Positions 1 to 12,363 of a stretch of 64,000 bases of DNA are shown one piece after another. Each line of letters starts with the position of its first letter. Position 1 is the first letter of the stretch. Made by a program: the position numbers and the translations under genes. A model generated the notes under the pieces. The model was not told the origin of the DNA and ran no database searches. It saw only the letters and a program-made list of their open reading frames with translations. Origin of the DNA: Planctomycetota bacterium (GTDB lineage: Bacteria; Planctomycetota; J058; JAJDCQ01); assembly GCA_029260755.1 (NCBI GenBank), contig JAJDCQ010000186.1, positions 62,001-126,000 on the forward strand, in the 5' to 3' direction.

Positions 1-991
1 CGGCGACCTCGTCGAAGAACGCGCTCAGCCCCGGGCGGAGGACGTCGGGCAGCAGGCTCTCGACGGCGGCGCGGCCGAGGAGGTGGACGTCGACGTCGCG
101 GAGCGGCCCCGTGACGCGGGCGGCGGTCCCGAGGGCGGCGCGGAGTCGGTCGACCTCGTCCTGGGGAAGGACGCCACGGACCTGGCCCAGGATCGAGCGC
201 ATCTTGCGAAGGGCGACGCGGAGGTCGTGGAGGAACTCGGTGTCGATGTCGGCAATCACGCCCCGCTCGTTCCGGCGGACGGTCTCGAGGTGACCTCGGA
301 GGACGGCGGCGACGGCGGCGCGTGCCGGCGCGTCGGGGGACAGGATGAGCTCGGCGGCGCGGCCCGGCGCCCGGCCGGCGGCGCGGGCGGCGAGGAGGAA
401 CGGGTGCTCCGCCGGGCTGCTGCCGTCGCCGGCGACGGCGCCGGCCTCTCGCGCGATCGCGACGAGGCGTCCGGCGTCGCGGTCGTAGCCGCGCACCGCG
501 CGGACGCGCAGCCATCGACCCAGGCTCGCCGCGTCTCGCCGCCCGACGACCCGGGCATCCTCGATCGCGAGGCGCGCGACCGTCTTCTCGTCGTCGTTGC
601 ACACGCGGAGCGGTTCGACGTGGCTCTCGATCCGGGCGATCGGCAGGAGCGCCCGGATCCCGGCGAGGCGCTCGAGGCGGTCGCGAAGCGGCCCGGCCGA
701 CAGCTCCTCGGCGAAGGTGCACGGCGCCTCGCAGCGGCCCGGGCCGCGGGCGACCAGCTCGTCGGACGCGAGGTGGCGGAGCTCCCAGCGGCTCGCGTCG
801 CCGGTCAGGACGAGGCCGCGCTCGTGGAGCCGGAAGTCGAACGTGTCGAGGTAGGTGACCCGCCGTGTCCGGGCGCTCCCGCGGACGACCTGGTACGACG
901 CCGCGATCCGTGCGAGGAGGTCGGCCTCCGGGGCGTCCGCCTCGTCGGGTCCGGTTTCGAGCTGGAGGTCGAGGGCCGTCACGATGGTCAT
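1..991 (-). CDS. CYTH/CHAD domain protein, 3' end cut by window edge
   Basis: Translating the minus strand from ATG at 991 gives an uninterrupted frame that runs off the left edge; about 330 residues are visible. The first third (YLDTFDFRLHERG) resembles the CYTH/triphosphate-tunnel fold. From about residue 230 there is a CHAD helical bundle: HDLRVALRKMRSIL and then GPLRDVDVHLL, which match the conserved HxxRVxxRxxR and RDxDV signatures. CHAD domains are known to bind inorganic polyphosphate through their basic helices. The gene lies 34 bp downstream of the Nudix gene on the same strand, so the two probably form an operon in phosphate or polyphosphate metabolism (inference). The true C-terminus is outside the window. 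A GGAG sits directly against the ATG, so the exact start is not certain. Confidence 0.8.
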   Translation of the reverse strand, partial: MTIVTALDLQLETGPDEADAPEADLLARIAASYQVVRGSARTRRVTYLDTFDFRLHERGLVLTGDASRWELRHLASDELVARGPGRCEAPCTFAEELSAGPLRDRLERLAGIRALLPIARIESHVEPLRVCNDDEKTVARLAIEDARVVGRRDAASLGRWLRVRAVRGYDRDAGRLVAIAREAGAVAGDGSSPAEHPFLLAARAAGRAPGRAAELILSPDAPARAAVAAVLRGHLETVRRNERGVIADIDTEFLHDLRVALRKMRSILGQVRGVLPQDEVDRLRAALGTAARVTGPLRDVDVHLLGRAAVESLLPDVLRPGLSAFFDEVA

Positions 992-1025
992 CTCCGGGCG
1001 GGGCGGGCGAGCCCGCAGGTGGTCG

Positions 1026-1472
1026 TCAACGCGGCGTCCAGCGCTCCGCGGCGCCGACGCGGTCGAGCATCCTCCGGAGCGGCTCGCTCTGGATGAGGCG
1101 GCGCGCCCGGGCGAGGCGGACGATCCCGCGGCGCCGCTGCCGCATCTCGGGCCACTCGGCGTGGAGGCGATGGACGCGGAGGACGAAGAGCGAGACCTCG
1201 TGCGTGACGCCTCGCTTCTCGTAGCGGTAGTCGCCGATGGGCTCGGGGAGGACGCGTCCCTCGATGCCGGCCTCCTCGAAGGCCTCGCGTCGGGCCGCCT
1301 CGGCGGGGGTGAGGGTGCTCGGGATGTTGCCCTTCGGCACGATCCACCGGCCGGATCCGTCGCGCGGCGTGATGATGACGGCGTGAACGTCGGGCCAGTC
1401 GTAGAGGATCGGGATCACGCCGGACTGGCGGACCGTCTCGTCGCGTCGCGCTCGCTGCTTCTTCCGGCCCAT
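1026..1472 (-). CDS. Nudix hydrolase, DIPP-like
   Basis: This 148-residue protein carries a Nudix box around residues 47-70: PKGN followed by REAFEEAGIEG. The Glu at box position 7 is replaced by Leu, while the catalytic REx2EExG core is intact. This variant, starting PKG and lacking the first Glu, is common in the subgroup of Nudix proteins related to diphosphoinositol polyphosphate phosphohydrolases. The substrate is therefore likely a phosphorylated small molecule with a diphosphate linkage, but it cannot be fixed from sequence. The gene is upstream of the CHAD protein on the same strand and divergent from the phosphatase at 1583, with 110 bp between them. Length and fold are complete; function beyond hydrolase is inference. 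Confidence 0.85.
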   Translation of the reverse strand: MGRKKQRARRDETVRQSGVIPILYDWPDVHAVIITPRDGSGRWIVPKGNIPSTLTPAEAARREAFEEAGIEGRVLPEPIGDYRYEKRGVTHEVSLFVLRVHRLHAEWPEMRQRRRGIVRLARARRLIQSEPLRRMLDRVGAAERWTPR

Positions 1473-1582
1473 GATCGATCCCCGGCCGACCCGCGAGGGG
1501 GTCGGTCGAACGACCTCATCGGATAACCGCGACGCGGCCTTGAGCCGGCTGGTAGACTTCCGGGGCTCCCCGGAGGGCTCCC

Positions 1583-2968
1583 GTGTCCGACGCCAGGACT
1601 CTCGTCGTGATCGACGTCGTCGGCCTCACCCCACGTCTCCTCGACGGCGGGGCGATGCCGAGGCTCTCGGCCCTCGCGAAGGACGGGGGACGGGCCGCCC
1701 TCGGGACGGTCCTCCCGGCGGTCACCTGCTCGGCGCAGTCGACGCTTCTGACCGGGCGGCTCCCGCGCGAGCACGGCGTCGTCGGCAACGGCTGGTACTA
1801 CCGCGACCTCGCCGAGGTCTGGTTCTGGCGGCAGAGCAACCGCCTGGTGACGGCCGAGAAGGTCTGGGAGACGGCACGCGCCCGCGACGCCGAGGCGACC
1901 ACCGCGCAGATGTTCTGGTGGTACAACATGTACGCGGACGTCGACTGGAGCGTCACGCCGCGGCCGTTCTACCCCGCCGACGGGCGAAAGCTCCCCGCGA
2001 TCTACGGCGAGCCGCCCGAGCTGCCGGTGGAGCTCGAGCGCGACCTCGGCGCCTTCCCGTTCTTCAACTTCTGGGGGCCGACGGCCGACATCCGCAGCAG
2101 CCGCTGGATCGCCGCCGCGGCGCGACGCGTCCTCGAGACCAGGCGCCCGCGCCTGATGCTGGTCTACCTGCCGCACCTCGACTACCCGCTCCAGCGCGTA
2201 GGGCCGGATCACCCGTCGATCGCGACCGAGTGCGCCGCCATCGACGAGGTGACGGGCGACCTGGCCGACGCGGCGCGGGCCGCCGGGGCCGGCGTCCTCG
2301 TCCTGTCGGAGTACGGGATCGTCGGCGTCCGGGCGCCCGCGCATCCGAACCGCGCCCTGCGGGAGGCCGGCCTCATCCGGGTCCGCGAGACGCCGAACGG
2401 CGAGATCCTCGACTACGGGGCGAGCCGCGCGTTCGCGGTGAGCGATCACCAGGTCGCCCACGTCTACGTGCGAGACGCGGCCGATCTCGGCCGAGCTCGC
2501 GACGCGCTCGCGGGGCTCGACGGCGTGGCCGAGGTGCTCGACGCCGACGGCAAGGCGCGCCACGGCCTCGATCACACCCGCGCCGGCGAGCTCGTGGCGC
2601 TCAGCGAGCCCGACCGCTTCTTCACCTACTACTACTGGCTCGACGACGCCCGCGCCCCCGACTTCGCCCGCACCGTCGACATCCACCGCAAGCCCGGCTA
2701 CGACGCGGCCGAGCTGCACCTCGACCCGTCGCTCCTCGCGCCGAAGCTCCGCGTCGTCCGGAAGCTCATCCAGAAGAAGCTCGGCTTCCGCTACCTGATG
2801 GACGTCATCCCGATCGACTCATCGTGCGTGAAGGGGAGCCACGGTCTCCTCCCGACCGACGCCGCCGACGGGCCCGTCTTGCTCGCGAGCGACGCGGCGC
2901 TCCTCGAGCGCGAGCGCTACGAGGCGACCGAGGTCCGCGACCTGATGCTCCGAGGCCTCGGCCTCTAG
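1583..2968 (+). CDS. Alkaline phosphatase superfamily protein (nucleotide pyrophosphatase/phosphodiesterase type)
   Basis: The GTG start at 1583 is chosen because GGAGGG lies 6 bases upstream (1572-1577). The 461-residue protein begins LVVIDVVGLTPRLL, the metal-binding Asp strand of the NPP/phosphodiesterase family. The nucleophile region LPAVTCSAQSTLLTG has Thr/Ser in the expected place. Further metal-site segments follow: HLDYPLQ near residue 195, SEYGIVG near 240 and SDHQVAHVYV near 285. The late HGLLPTD segment supplies the last His. Family members hydrolyse phosphodiester or pyrophosphate bonds; no signal peptide is visible, so it should act in the cytoplasm. It is divergent from the Nudix/CHAD pair, and a joint role in phosphate chemistry is possible but unproven. 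Related proteins occur beside ebo-type clusters, but no ebo genes are adjacent here. Confidence 0.85.
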   Translation: MSDARTLVVIDVVGLTPRLLDGGAMPRLSALAKDGGRAALGTVLPAVTCSAQSTLLTGRLPREHGVVGNGWYYRDLAEVWFWRQSNRLVTAEKVWETARARDAEATTAQMFWWYNMYADVDWSVTPRPFYPADGRKLPAIYGEPPELPVELERDLGAFPFFNFWGPTADIRSSRWIAAAARRVLETRRPRLMLVYLPHLDYPLQRVGPDHPSIATECAAIDEVTGDLADAARAAGAGVLVLSEYGIVGVRAPAHPNRALREAGLIRVRETPNGEILDYGASRAFAVSDHQVAHVYVRDAADLGRARDALAGLDGVAEVLDADGKARHGLDHTRAGELVALSEPDRFFTYYYWLDDARAPDFARTVDIHRKPGYDAAELHLDPSLLAPKLRVVRKLIQKKLGFRYLMDVIPIDSSCVKGSHGLLPTDAADGPVLLASDAALLERERYEATEVRDLMLRGLGL

Positions 2969-2977
2969 TCACATCGC

Positions 2978-3067
2978 AGGGGTCAGGTCCAGGAATCACA
3001 CGAGCGATTCTGTCGCAGCGGCTGGTGTGACCTGGCCCCTTTGGTGTGAATCCTGGACCTGACCCCT
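2978..3067. repeat. REP-like palindrome with GGGGTCAGGTCC core
   Basis: Two 24-base arms (2978-3001 and 3044-3067) are inverted copies of each other with a single mismatch. The shared core is AGGGGTCAGGTCCAGG followed by TCACAC. A third, partial copy (GTGTGACCTGGCCCCT) lies inside the loop from about 3025. The element fills the gap between convergent genes ending at 2968 and 3094, so it can form a long hairpin and may end transcription in both directions. The same core recurs at 53198-53262 and as a half-site at 53958. Confidence 0.85.
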
Positions 3068-3093
3068 GAGGTCCCACTAGCGGCTCGGGTCTC

Positions 3094-4041
3094 CTACCAT
3101 TCCTCGGGGTCGGGGGGCGGCTCCAGGCCGGCGAAGGCGAGGCCCATCGCGATCGCGGCGGGGATCGCCACTGCGACGCCGACGATGAGCGCGGTCTGCC
3201 ACGGCTTGCGCCGGGCGACCCACGGGATGTGGCCCGCCCAGGCGGCGTGCGGGACGAGGAGGAGCGCGATCGCCGGGCCGTTCTTCACCTCGGCGAACCA
3301 GGCGCCCGCGATGAGGAAGCCCGTGAAGACCGTCGCGATCACGCCCGATCCGCTCCGGCCGATCGAGACGGACGGACGCCAGAGGGCGAGGAGGATGCAC
3401 GGGCCGATCGTGGCGGCGAGGACGCCGAAGAGCTGGCCGAACTTCGCGCCGCCCGACATCGCGAGCACGCCCGCGGCCGCGCACACGGTGATGAGCATCG
3501 CGAGCGGGTAGGCGGGTCCGGTCGGGAGGGCGCGGCCGAGCGCGTCGATGCCCGTCCAGGTGACGATCGTCGCCGCGGCGACGAGGGCGACGATCCGGAG
3601 CGGGATGCCCGGGTGGTCCCACTCCCAGTAGAAGATCGGGTGCAGCACCAGGATCGCGATGAGCGCGCCGCCGACGATCCGGAGCTCGCTCCGGAGCCAG
3701 TCGGGCGCGGAGACGAGCCCGTCGAGGACGCCGAAGGCGGTGACGGCGAGGACGATCCAGGGAATCCAGCCCTCGCCGGTGACCGGCGGCATCTCGGGGA
3801 GACCCTCGACCCGCCACAGGCCGACGAGCCATCCGAGCCCGATCGCGAGGGCGGCCGCCCAAGGGGCCGAGGGCCCCGACGACGCCGCGGCGTCGCCGTC
3901 CGAGGCGTCGGGCGTGGGCGCGTCCGGAGCGCCGCCTTCGGGCGCGGCGGCGGGGATCCGCCAGGGACGCCACGCGGCCGTCATCACGACCGCGCTCAGC
4001 AGCAGCGGCAGAACGATGCTGAGGACGACGCCGAGGATCAC
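3094..4041 (-). CDS. Polytopic integral membrane protein of unknown function
   Basis: The 315-residue protein has an N-terminal hydrophobic helix (LGVVLSIVLPLLLSAVVM) and then a low-complexity Ala/Pro/Asp segment at about residues 30-60. About eight further hydrophobic helices follow, for example WIPWIVLAVTAFGVLDG and VGVAVAIPAAIAMGLAFAG. I do not recognise a family. The start overlaps the stop of the TAXI gene (ATGA at 4038-4041), indicating translational coupling. TAXI binding proteins normally work with a fused TRAP DctQM permease of much larger size; this protein is too short and has no recognisable TRAP signature, so a transport role is only a guess from context. The 3' end faces the REP-like palindrome. 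Confidence 0.8.
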   Translation of the reverse strand: MILGVVLSIVLPLLLSAVVMTAAWRPWRIPAAAPEGGAPDAPTPDASDGDAAASSGPSAPWAAALAIGLGWLVGLWRVEGLPEMPPVTGEGWIPWIVLAVTAFGVLDGLVSAPDWLRSELRIVGGALIAILVLHPIFYWEWDHPGIPLRIVALVAAATIVTWTGIDALGRALPTGPAYPLAMLITVCAAAGVLAMSGGAKFGQLFGVLAATIGPCILLALWRPSVSIGRSGSGVIATVFTGFLIAGAWFAEVKNGPAIALLLVPHAAWAGHIPWVARRKPWQTALIVGVAVAIPAAIAMGLAFAGLEPPPDPEEW

Positions 4042-5414
4042 GAGGCGGCCGGCGCGGGCGGCGAGGACGGCTCGGTCGGTCCGGCGCGCTTGAGCCGAGC
4101 CCGGACGTGGCCTATGTGCATCCGGAGGTCGTAGAGCCCGCCCATGTAGGAGAGCGGCACCTCGACCTGGCTCACCTCGTGCTCCACGCGGTCGATCTCC
4201 CGGTCGAGCTGGGCGCGGCCGGCGTCATCGGGCGCCCCGGCGATCCGCGAGTCGACCTCGAGGAGATCCTCGTACCAGCGGTAGATCTTCGCCCGGACTC
4301 GCCACGAGTAGAGGGCCGGCGCGATCCGGAAGAGCGGCAGCAGCAGCGTGATGAGCGGCAGCAGCATCACCTTCATCCGGTCGACGAAGTTCGCCGCCCA
4401 GAACGGGAGCACCCGCTGGAGCAGCGACGGCCCCCGCTCGAGGCGCGACCGCGCCTCCTTGCTCATCGGAACGTCGGTGAAGCGCGTCTTCGGGAACTCG
4501 TCGGGCTGGCTGAACATCCCCGCCGGCGAGTGCGACGTCTCGGCCGAGCCGATCAGGAGGTCGACGAGCGCCGGGTGGAGGTCGGAGCGCGCGACGAGGA
4601 CGGCCGCCGGCGCGATCAGCCGGACCTCCTCGGGCGGCAGATCCTTCGCGAAGTCGATCATCCCCGCGCTGACCGTGACCGTGGCGAGGAACGGAAACAC
4701 CCGGGCGTAGCCCTCGGCGCGCTCGAAGCTCGTCAACGTGAGCGACGGGTCGTGCAGGAGCGTCTTGACCGGCGCGGCGTGGGGCGAGCTCACGAAGAAC
4801 GCCGCGTCGCACTCGCCGCGCCGGAGCGCGTCGGCCGCGGCCGGCGCGTCGAGGTCGCCGATCGACGCGTCGGTCGCCTCGACCCCGTTCTGCTCGAGGA
4901 GGCGGAGCGCGATCGCCCGCGTGCCGCTGCCCTCGGCGCCGATCTCCAGCTTCTTCCCGGCGAGCTCGCTCAGCCGCCGCGGCGGGTCGCCCCGGACGAA
5001 GATCCAGAGCGGCTCGTAGTAGAGGCTGCCGAGGGCGGCCAGGCCGTCGGTCGGTCGCCCCTCGGCCGTGCCGCTCTGGACGAAGCCGACGTCCACCTCG
5101 CCGGCGGCGAGGAGAGCCAGGTTCTCGACCGACCCGGCCGTCTGCCGGAGCTCGATCTCGACGCCGTCCTCGGCGAGCAGCTCGGCGTAGCGCTTGCCCC
5201 AGCGGTCGTAGCCGCCGCCGGCCGCGCCCGTGGCGATCACGATCCGCGAGGGCGGCGCGGGCTCGACGAACTGAAACGCCAGGGCGAAGCCGAGCGCCGT
5301 CACGAGGAACGCCGGGGTGAGCACCTTGAGCCAGACGCCGAGCGAGCGCTTCGCCTCGGCGGCGGCCGCCGCGACCCGCGGCTTCTTCTTGAGGGAGGGC
5401 TGGGGCTGGCTCAT
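4038..5414 (-). CDS. TAXI family TRAP-type solute-binding protein with membrane anchors
   Basis: This 458-residue protein has an N-terminal transmembrane helix at about residues 29-48 and then the TAXI signature: IVIATGAAGGGYDRWGKRYAELL, followed by GEVDVGFVQSGTA. It therefore binds a small carboxylate-type ligand in the periplasm, as known for TAXI proteins. Unlike ordinary secreted TAXI proteins, it continues past the binding domain into a second hydrophobic stretch (VMLLPLITLLLPLF, about residue 345-365). A cytoplasm-like helical tail of about 90 residues follows, rich in charged coiled-coil residues (IDRVEHEVSQVEV). This two-anchor form is seen in some TAXI proteins without a linked permease. 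The gene sits 14 bp downstream of yceI and overlaps the membrane gene after it, so three genes probably form one leftward operon. A sensory rather than transport role is possible. Confidence 0.88.
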   Translation of the reverse strand: MSQPQPSLKKKPRVAAAAAEAKRSLGVWLKVLTPAFLVTALGFALAFQFVEPAPPSRIVIATGAAGGGYDRWGKRYAELLAEDGVEIELRQTAGSVENLALLAAGEVDVGFVQSGTAEGRPTDGLAALGSLYYEPLWIFVRGDPPRRLSELAGKKLEIGAEGSGTRAIALRLLEQNGVEATDASIGDLDAPAAADALRRGECDAAFFVSSPHAAPVKTLLHDPSLTLTSFERAEGYARVFPFLATVTVSAGMIDFAKDLPPEEVRLIAPAAVLVARSDLHPALVDLLIGSAETSHSPAGMFSQPDEFPKTRFTDVPMSKEARSRLERGPSLLQRVLPFWAANFVDRMKVMLLPLITLLLPLFRIAPALYSWRVRAKIYRWYEDLLEVDSRIAGAPDDAGRAQLDREIDRVEHEVSQVEVPLSYMGGLYDLRMHIGHVRARLKRAGPTEPSSPPAPAAS

Positions 5415-5428
5415 GCCGAGGCGCCTAG

Positions 5429-5983
5429 CTAGGACTTCTGGGCCTCGATCGCGACGATCATCCGGACCTCCTCCCCGAGGCCGCCCGGCATGTAGTCGAT
5501 CCCGAACTCGCTCCGCTTGATCGTGAAGATCGCCTCGGCGCCGATCAGGTCGCCGGCGTCGCCGACGATCTCGAACGGGACGGTGATCTCCTTCTTCACC
5601 CCGTGCAGCGCCAGGGTGCCGGTGAGGTCGAACTTGCCCTCGCCGGTCTTCTTGCAGCTGCTGCTCTTGAACGTGATCCAGGGGAACTGCTTCACATTGA
5701 AGAAGTCCGGGCCCTTGAGGTGCTGGTCACGCTTGGCGTTGTTCGTGTCGATGCTGTCGGCCTTGACCTTCACCTCGACCGAGATCGAGCCGGCGTCGGC
5801 GGCGTCGAAGCTGACCTTCCCTTGCACATCATTGAAGCGACCGTAGAAGGGACCGGCCCCCTTGTGCTGGACCCGGAAGAGCACGCCCGAGTGGGCCGGG
5901 TCGACGCCGTAGTCGGCGGCGAGGACGGGCGTCGTGAGGACGAAGGCGGCGATCAGGGCGAGGACGATCGTTCGGGTGCGCAT
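5429..5983 (-). CDS. YceI family periplasmic lipocalin-like protein
   Basis: The ATG at 5983 is chosen because AGGAG lies 10 bases upstream and the product starts with a clear signal peptide (MRTRTIVLALIAAFVLTTPVLA, cleaved before ADYGVD). The mature protein has the YceI features: YGVDPAHSGVLFRVQH at the start, GRFNDVQGKVSFD, then KGPDFFNVKQFPWITFKS and LTGTLALHGVKKEITVP. YceI proteins form an extended beta barrel that holds a polyisoprenoid such as ubiquinone-8 in the periplasm. A longer reading frame upstream to 6145 exists, but its extension is Pro/Arg-rich and lacks the signal peptide at its N-terminus. The TAXI gene follows after 14 bp. Length (184 residues) is normal for the family. Confidence 0.92.
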   Translation of the reverse strand: MRTRTIVLALIAAFVLTTPVLAADYGVDPAHSGVLFRVQHKGAGPFYGRFNDVQGKVSFDAADAGSISVEVKVKADSIDTNNAKRDQHLKGPDFFNVKQFPWITFKSSSCKKTGEGKFDLTGTLALHGVKKEITVPFEIVGDAGDLIGAEAIFTIKRSEFGIDYMPGGLGEEVRMIVAIEAQKS

Positions 5984-6146
5984 GGCTTGGCGGCTCCTGT
6001 GGCTCTCTGGCTCGGGGCCGCCCGGAGGGCGGGCCCTGGGGAAGGGGCGGATGATAGCGACCCCGGGGGGCGGACGCGACCGCCATCGGGTGCCCATCCC
6101 GCGTATGACGAACGAGGCGAGGTTTCGTTCGAAGAGCGAGCGCATC

Positions 6147-6169
6147 GGGAGGGGGAGGGGGAGGGGGGG
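6147..6169 (+). other. G-run tract with G-quadruplex potential
   Basis: Four guanine runs of 3, 5, 5 and 7 bases, each separated by a single A, fill the bases directly after the stop codon of the kinase gene ending at 6170. This meets the usual G-quadruplex pattern on the plus strand, which is the template strand for the leftward genes on both sides. It could hinder RNA polymerase between the kinase operon and yceI; that effect is inference. Confidence 0.6.
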
Positions 6170-9090
6170 CTACTCGGCCTTGGCGGCCGCCTGGCGCGAC
6201 GCCGCGCGCGCCTCGGCGGCTTCGACGCCGCGGCGCATCTCGTCGAGCACCTCGGCTCGCCGGAGGTGGGCGCTCGCGAGGCGCCGGAAGTGCGCCTTCT
6301 GGCCCAACGGGCCCGGCGGAATGAACTCGGTCTCCTCCTCGATCGCGCGGTCGAGGTCGTGGAGGGCCTGATCGAAGCGGCCGTGGCGGCGGTGGTGGTC
6401 GGCGCCCGTGCGGAGGAGCTCGGCGCCGATCGGGATGTAGCCTTCGGCATCGATGATGTTCGCGAGCTTGCCGAGCGGGCGCTCGTCCATGACGAGGCCG
6501 AGGTCGACCAGCTCCTCGGGGCTGGGCACGTCGCCGCCGCCGCAGCACGCGGGCGGACCGAGACCGAGGAGGTGCTGCGCGGCTCGGTTCACGACGGCGC
6601 CGAGGAACTCGCCGCGGCTGAGCCACCAGGGCGGCTGAGCGCCGGCCTCGGTGATCTCGGCGAGGCGCGGGTCGACCGCGAGCTGAACCTGGCACGCCTC
6701 CACGACGAGCCGCGCGGCCCGCGGGGGATCGTAGGCGCGATGGGCCGACTCGCCGGGCCCGGCCCGCTCGAGCTTGAGGATCAGGTTGGCGAGTCGCTCG
6801 GCGATCACCGGCCGCCGGTCGACCTCGCGAAACGCTCGGTCGATCTCGTAGGCCCGCTCGAGATAGGGGAGCGCCTCGTCGTAGAGCCGACGCCACTCGA
6901 GGAACCGCCCCACCTGCGTCTGCAGCCACGCGTCCTCGACGCCCGAGTCGGCGCCGGCGCGGATGAGCTGCTCCGCCTTGTCGCGGTCGTGGGGGCGGAG
7001 GAGGTAGCCGAGCCAGACGAGGCGCGAGGGGTTGCGGCGACGCCGTCGCCGGGCCATCTCCTCCTCGCCGTGCGCGATCAGGACCGCGGGCGGATGGGTC
7101 TCCCGCAGGACGGTCATCCGGACCGGATGGATCGGGTCGTAGCCGAACGCCGCGAGGAACGGCCCGGCGCGCATCATCCGCTCGGCCTGACGCGCCGAGG
7201 CGTCGTTCACCGTCTCGCTGACGAGGCTGTTGACGCCGGCCCACTGCTGGATCCTCGCGATCTCGGCCAGCGGCGGAGGCGTGTCGCCCGTGCCCGCCTG
7301 GACGATCAGGTCGAGGAGGCGATCGGCCGTCGGCTCGCGCGCCCGGAGGCGGCGATCCGCCTCGACGAACGTGAACCGTCGGAACTCCGATGGCCAGCGC
7401 GCGCCGACCGGCGGGACGGCGTGGTCGTCGAAGGCGCGTTCGAGGGCGGCGAGGGCCTCGCCGAAGCCCGCCTCGCCCCGGGCGAGGTGACGCTCCGCGC
7501 GTCGCACCTCGAGGGCGCCCCGCTCGGCGGCGTCGAGGCCGGCCGCTCGCAGGAGCGCCGAGAAGACCTTCTCGTCGGTCGGCGGCGCGAGCCCGTCGAT
7601 GCCGGCGGCGAGGGCGCGCGCGAGCATCGTCGCCTCGCCCGGTGATGGCGACGTGCTCGGCTCGAGACCCCAGAGCACCGCGCCGAGGGCGGCCGGTCGG
7701 TCCGCCCGTCTCAGCACCTCGGCGATCCGCCGCGAGAGGGTCCGGTCGATCGCGCCGTCGGGACGGACGAGGCGGGCGAGGTCGGCGATGGCCGCCTGGT
7801 CCGCCTCGCCGGCGGCGGCCGACGCGGCGACGAGGAGGGCGCGGGCGCGGCGCCGCGCGGCGTCGGGGGCGCCCTCGTCGCCGGCGATCGTCTCGAGCTC
7901 GCGGACGTCGGCGGCGGGCAGGCGGCCGGCGAGCTCGAGGGCCGCGCCGAGCGCCTCCACCCTCCGGGCGGGCGGCGTCGCGAACGGGTTGCCGCTCACG
8001 ATCCCGAGGACGGCGATGCTCGCCGCGACGAGGCTCACCCCCGCGACGGCGATCGTGACCCGTCCGGTCCGCGTCCGCGGGCGGAGGAACGCCGGCAGGT
8101 GGCGGCTCCAGCGCCGCGAGGCGGTGTCGGCGCTCACGACGTCGCCGGCGAGCCAGCGCTCGAGGTCGTCGGCGAGCTCGAGCGTCGTCGCGTAGCGGTC
8201 CGCCGGCTCCTTCTCGAGGGCGCGGAGGCAGACGGCCGCGAGGTCGAGCGGGACGCTCGCGTCGGGCGGCTCGGGGGCCACCTTGAGCACCTGGTGGATC
8301 AGCGCCATCGGCTCGTCCGCGACGAACGGCGCGCGGCCCGTCAGCGCGGCGTAGAGGACGGCTCCCGCCCCGTAGACGTCGGTCGTCGCGTCGACGACCG
8401 TCCCCGACTCGGTCTCGCTCCGGCGCGAGACCTGCTCGGGCGCCATGAACGCAGGCGTGCCAAGGCACTCGCCGGTCCGGGTGAGCTGCTCGGCGAACAC
8501 GTCGAAGGCGAGGCCGAAGTCGACGAGGCGCGGCTCGCCGCGATCGTCGATGAGGACGTTCTCCGGCTTGAGGTCGCGGTGGACGACCCCGTGGCGGTGA
8601 ACGTGGGCGAGGGCGCGGGCGATCTTGGCCGTCATCCGGGCCGCCTCCTCGGGGGGGAGCGGCCCGCCGTCCAGGATCGCCGCGGCCAGGGACCGTCCGC
8701 TGACGAGCTCCATCGCCGCCCACGGGACGCCCGCCTTGCTGACGCCGCTCGTGTGGACGGCGACGACGTTCGGATGCGGCTCGATCCGGGCGAGCACCTC
8801 GACCTCGCGGTGGAAGCGGGCGACGGCGCGCTCCTGCCGAGGGCCGTCGATCCGGCTCGCGAGGACGAGCTTCACCGCGACCGGCGCGCCGGTCTCGCGA
8901 TGCCGCGCGCGGTAGACCGCGCCCATGCCGCCGCGCCCGATCAGCTCCTCGGTCTCGTAGGCGCCGACGCGGACGCCGATGAGGCCCGTCCGTGAGCTGG
9001 GTCGCGAGCCGGGACCCCGGTTCGGCCGCGAGTCGGGTCGCGAGTCGGCTCGCGTGTCGGACTGCGAGTCGGGCGCTCGGCCGGGCTCGC

Positions 9091-9094
<4 letters not shown>
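6170..9094 (-). CDS. Transmembrane Ser/Thr kinase with CCG-type C-terminal module (paralogue A)
   Basis: The 974-residue protein starts with an Arg/Ser/Asp/Pro-rich tail (1-40) coded by imperfect repeats. An active-looking kinase follows: GRGGMG at 53-58, Lys75, HRDLKPEN from 172, DFG at 192-194 and a GTPAFMAPEQ activation segment. One transmembrane helix at about 346-367 separates it from a roughly 600-residue C-terminal part that shares landmarks with three other kinases here: a VRPDG segment, an RRRRNPSRLVW motif, GAQPPWWLSR, and Cys-Cys-Gly at 849-851, then a TPR-like RRHGRFDQAL helix pair. The substrate and signal are unknown. Its ATG overlaps the stop of paralogue B (9091-9094), so it is translated from the end of the same mRNA. 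Confidence 0.93.
9000..9075. repeat. Imperfect short tandem repeats in the kinase A N-terminus
   Basis: Units of about 11-12 bases resembling GCGAGTCGGG repeat six or so times with small changes. They code the Asp-Ser-Arg-Pro low-complexity tail of the kinase starting at 9094. The repeat lies fully inside the reading frame. Confidence 0.6.

Positions 9095-12359
<3,265 letters not shown>

Positions 12360-12363
<4 letters not shown>

Noticed and set aside
5984..6145. Extended start for the YceI protein (238 residues).
   Set aside because: The extension hides the signal peptide; ATG 5983 has an AGGAG site and a clean signal.
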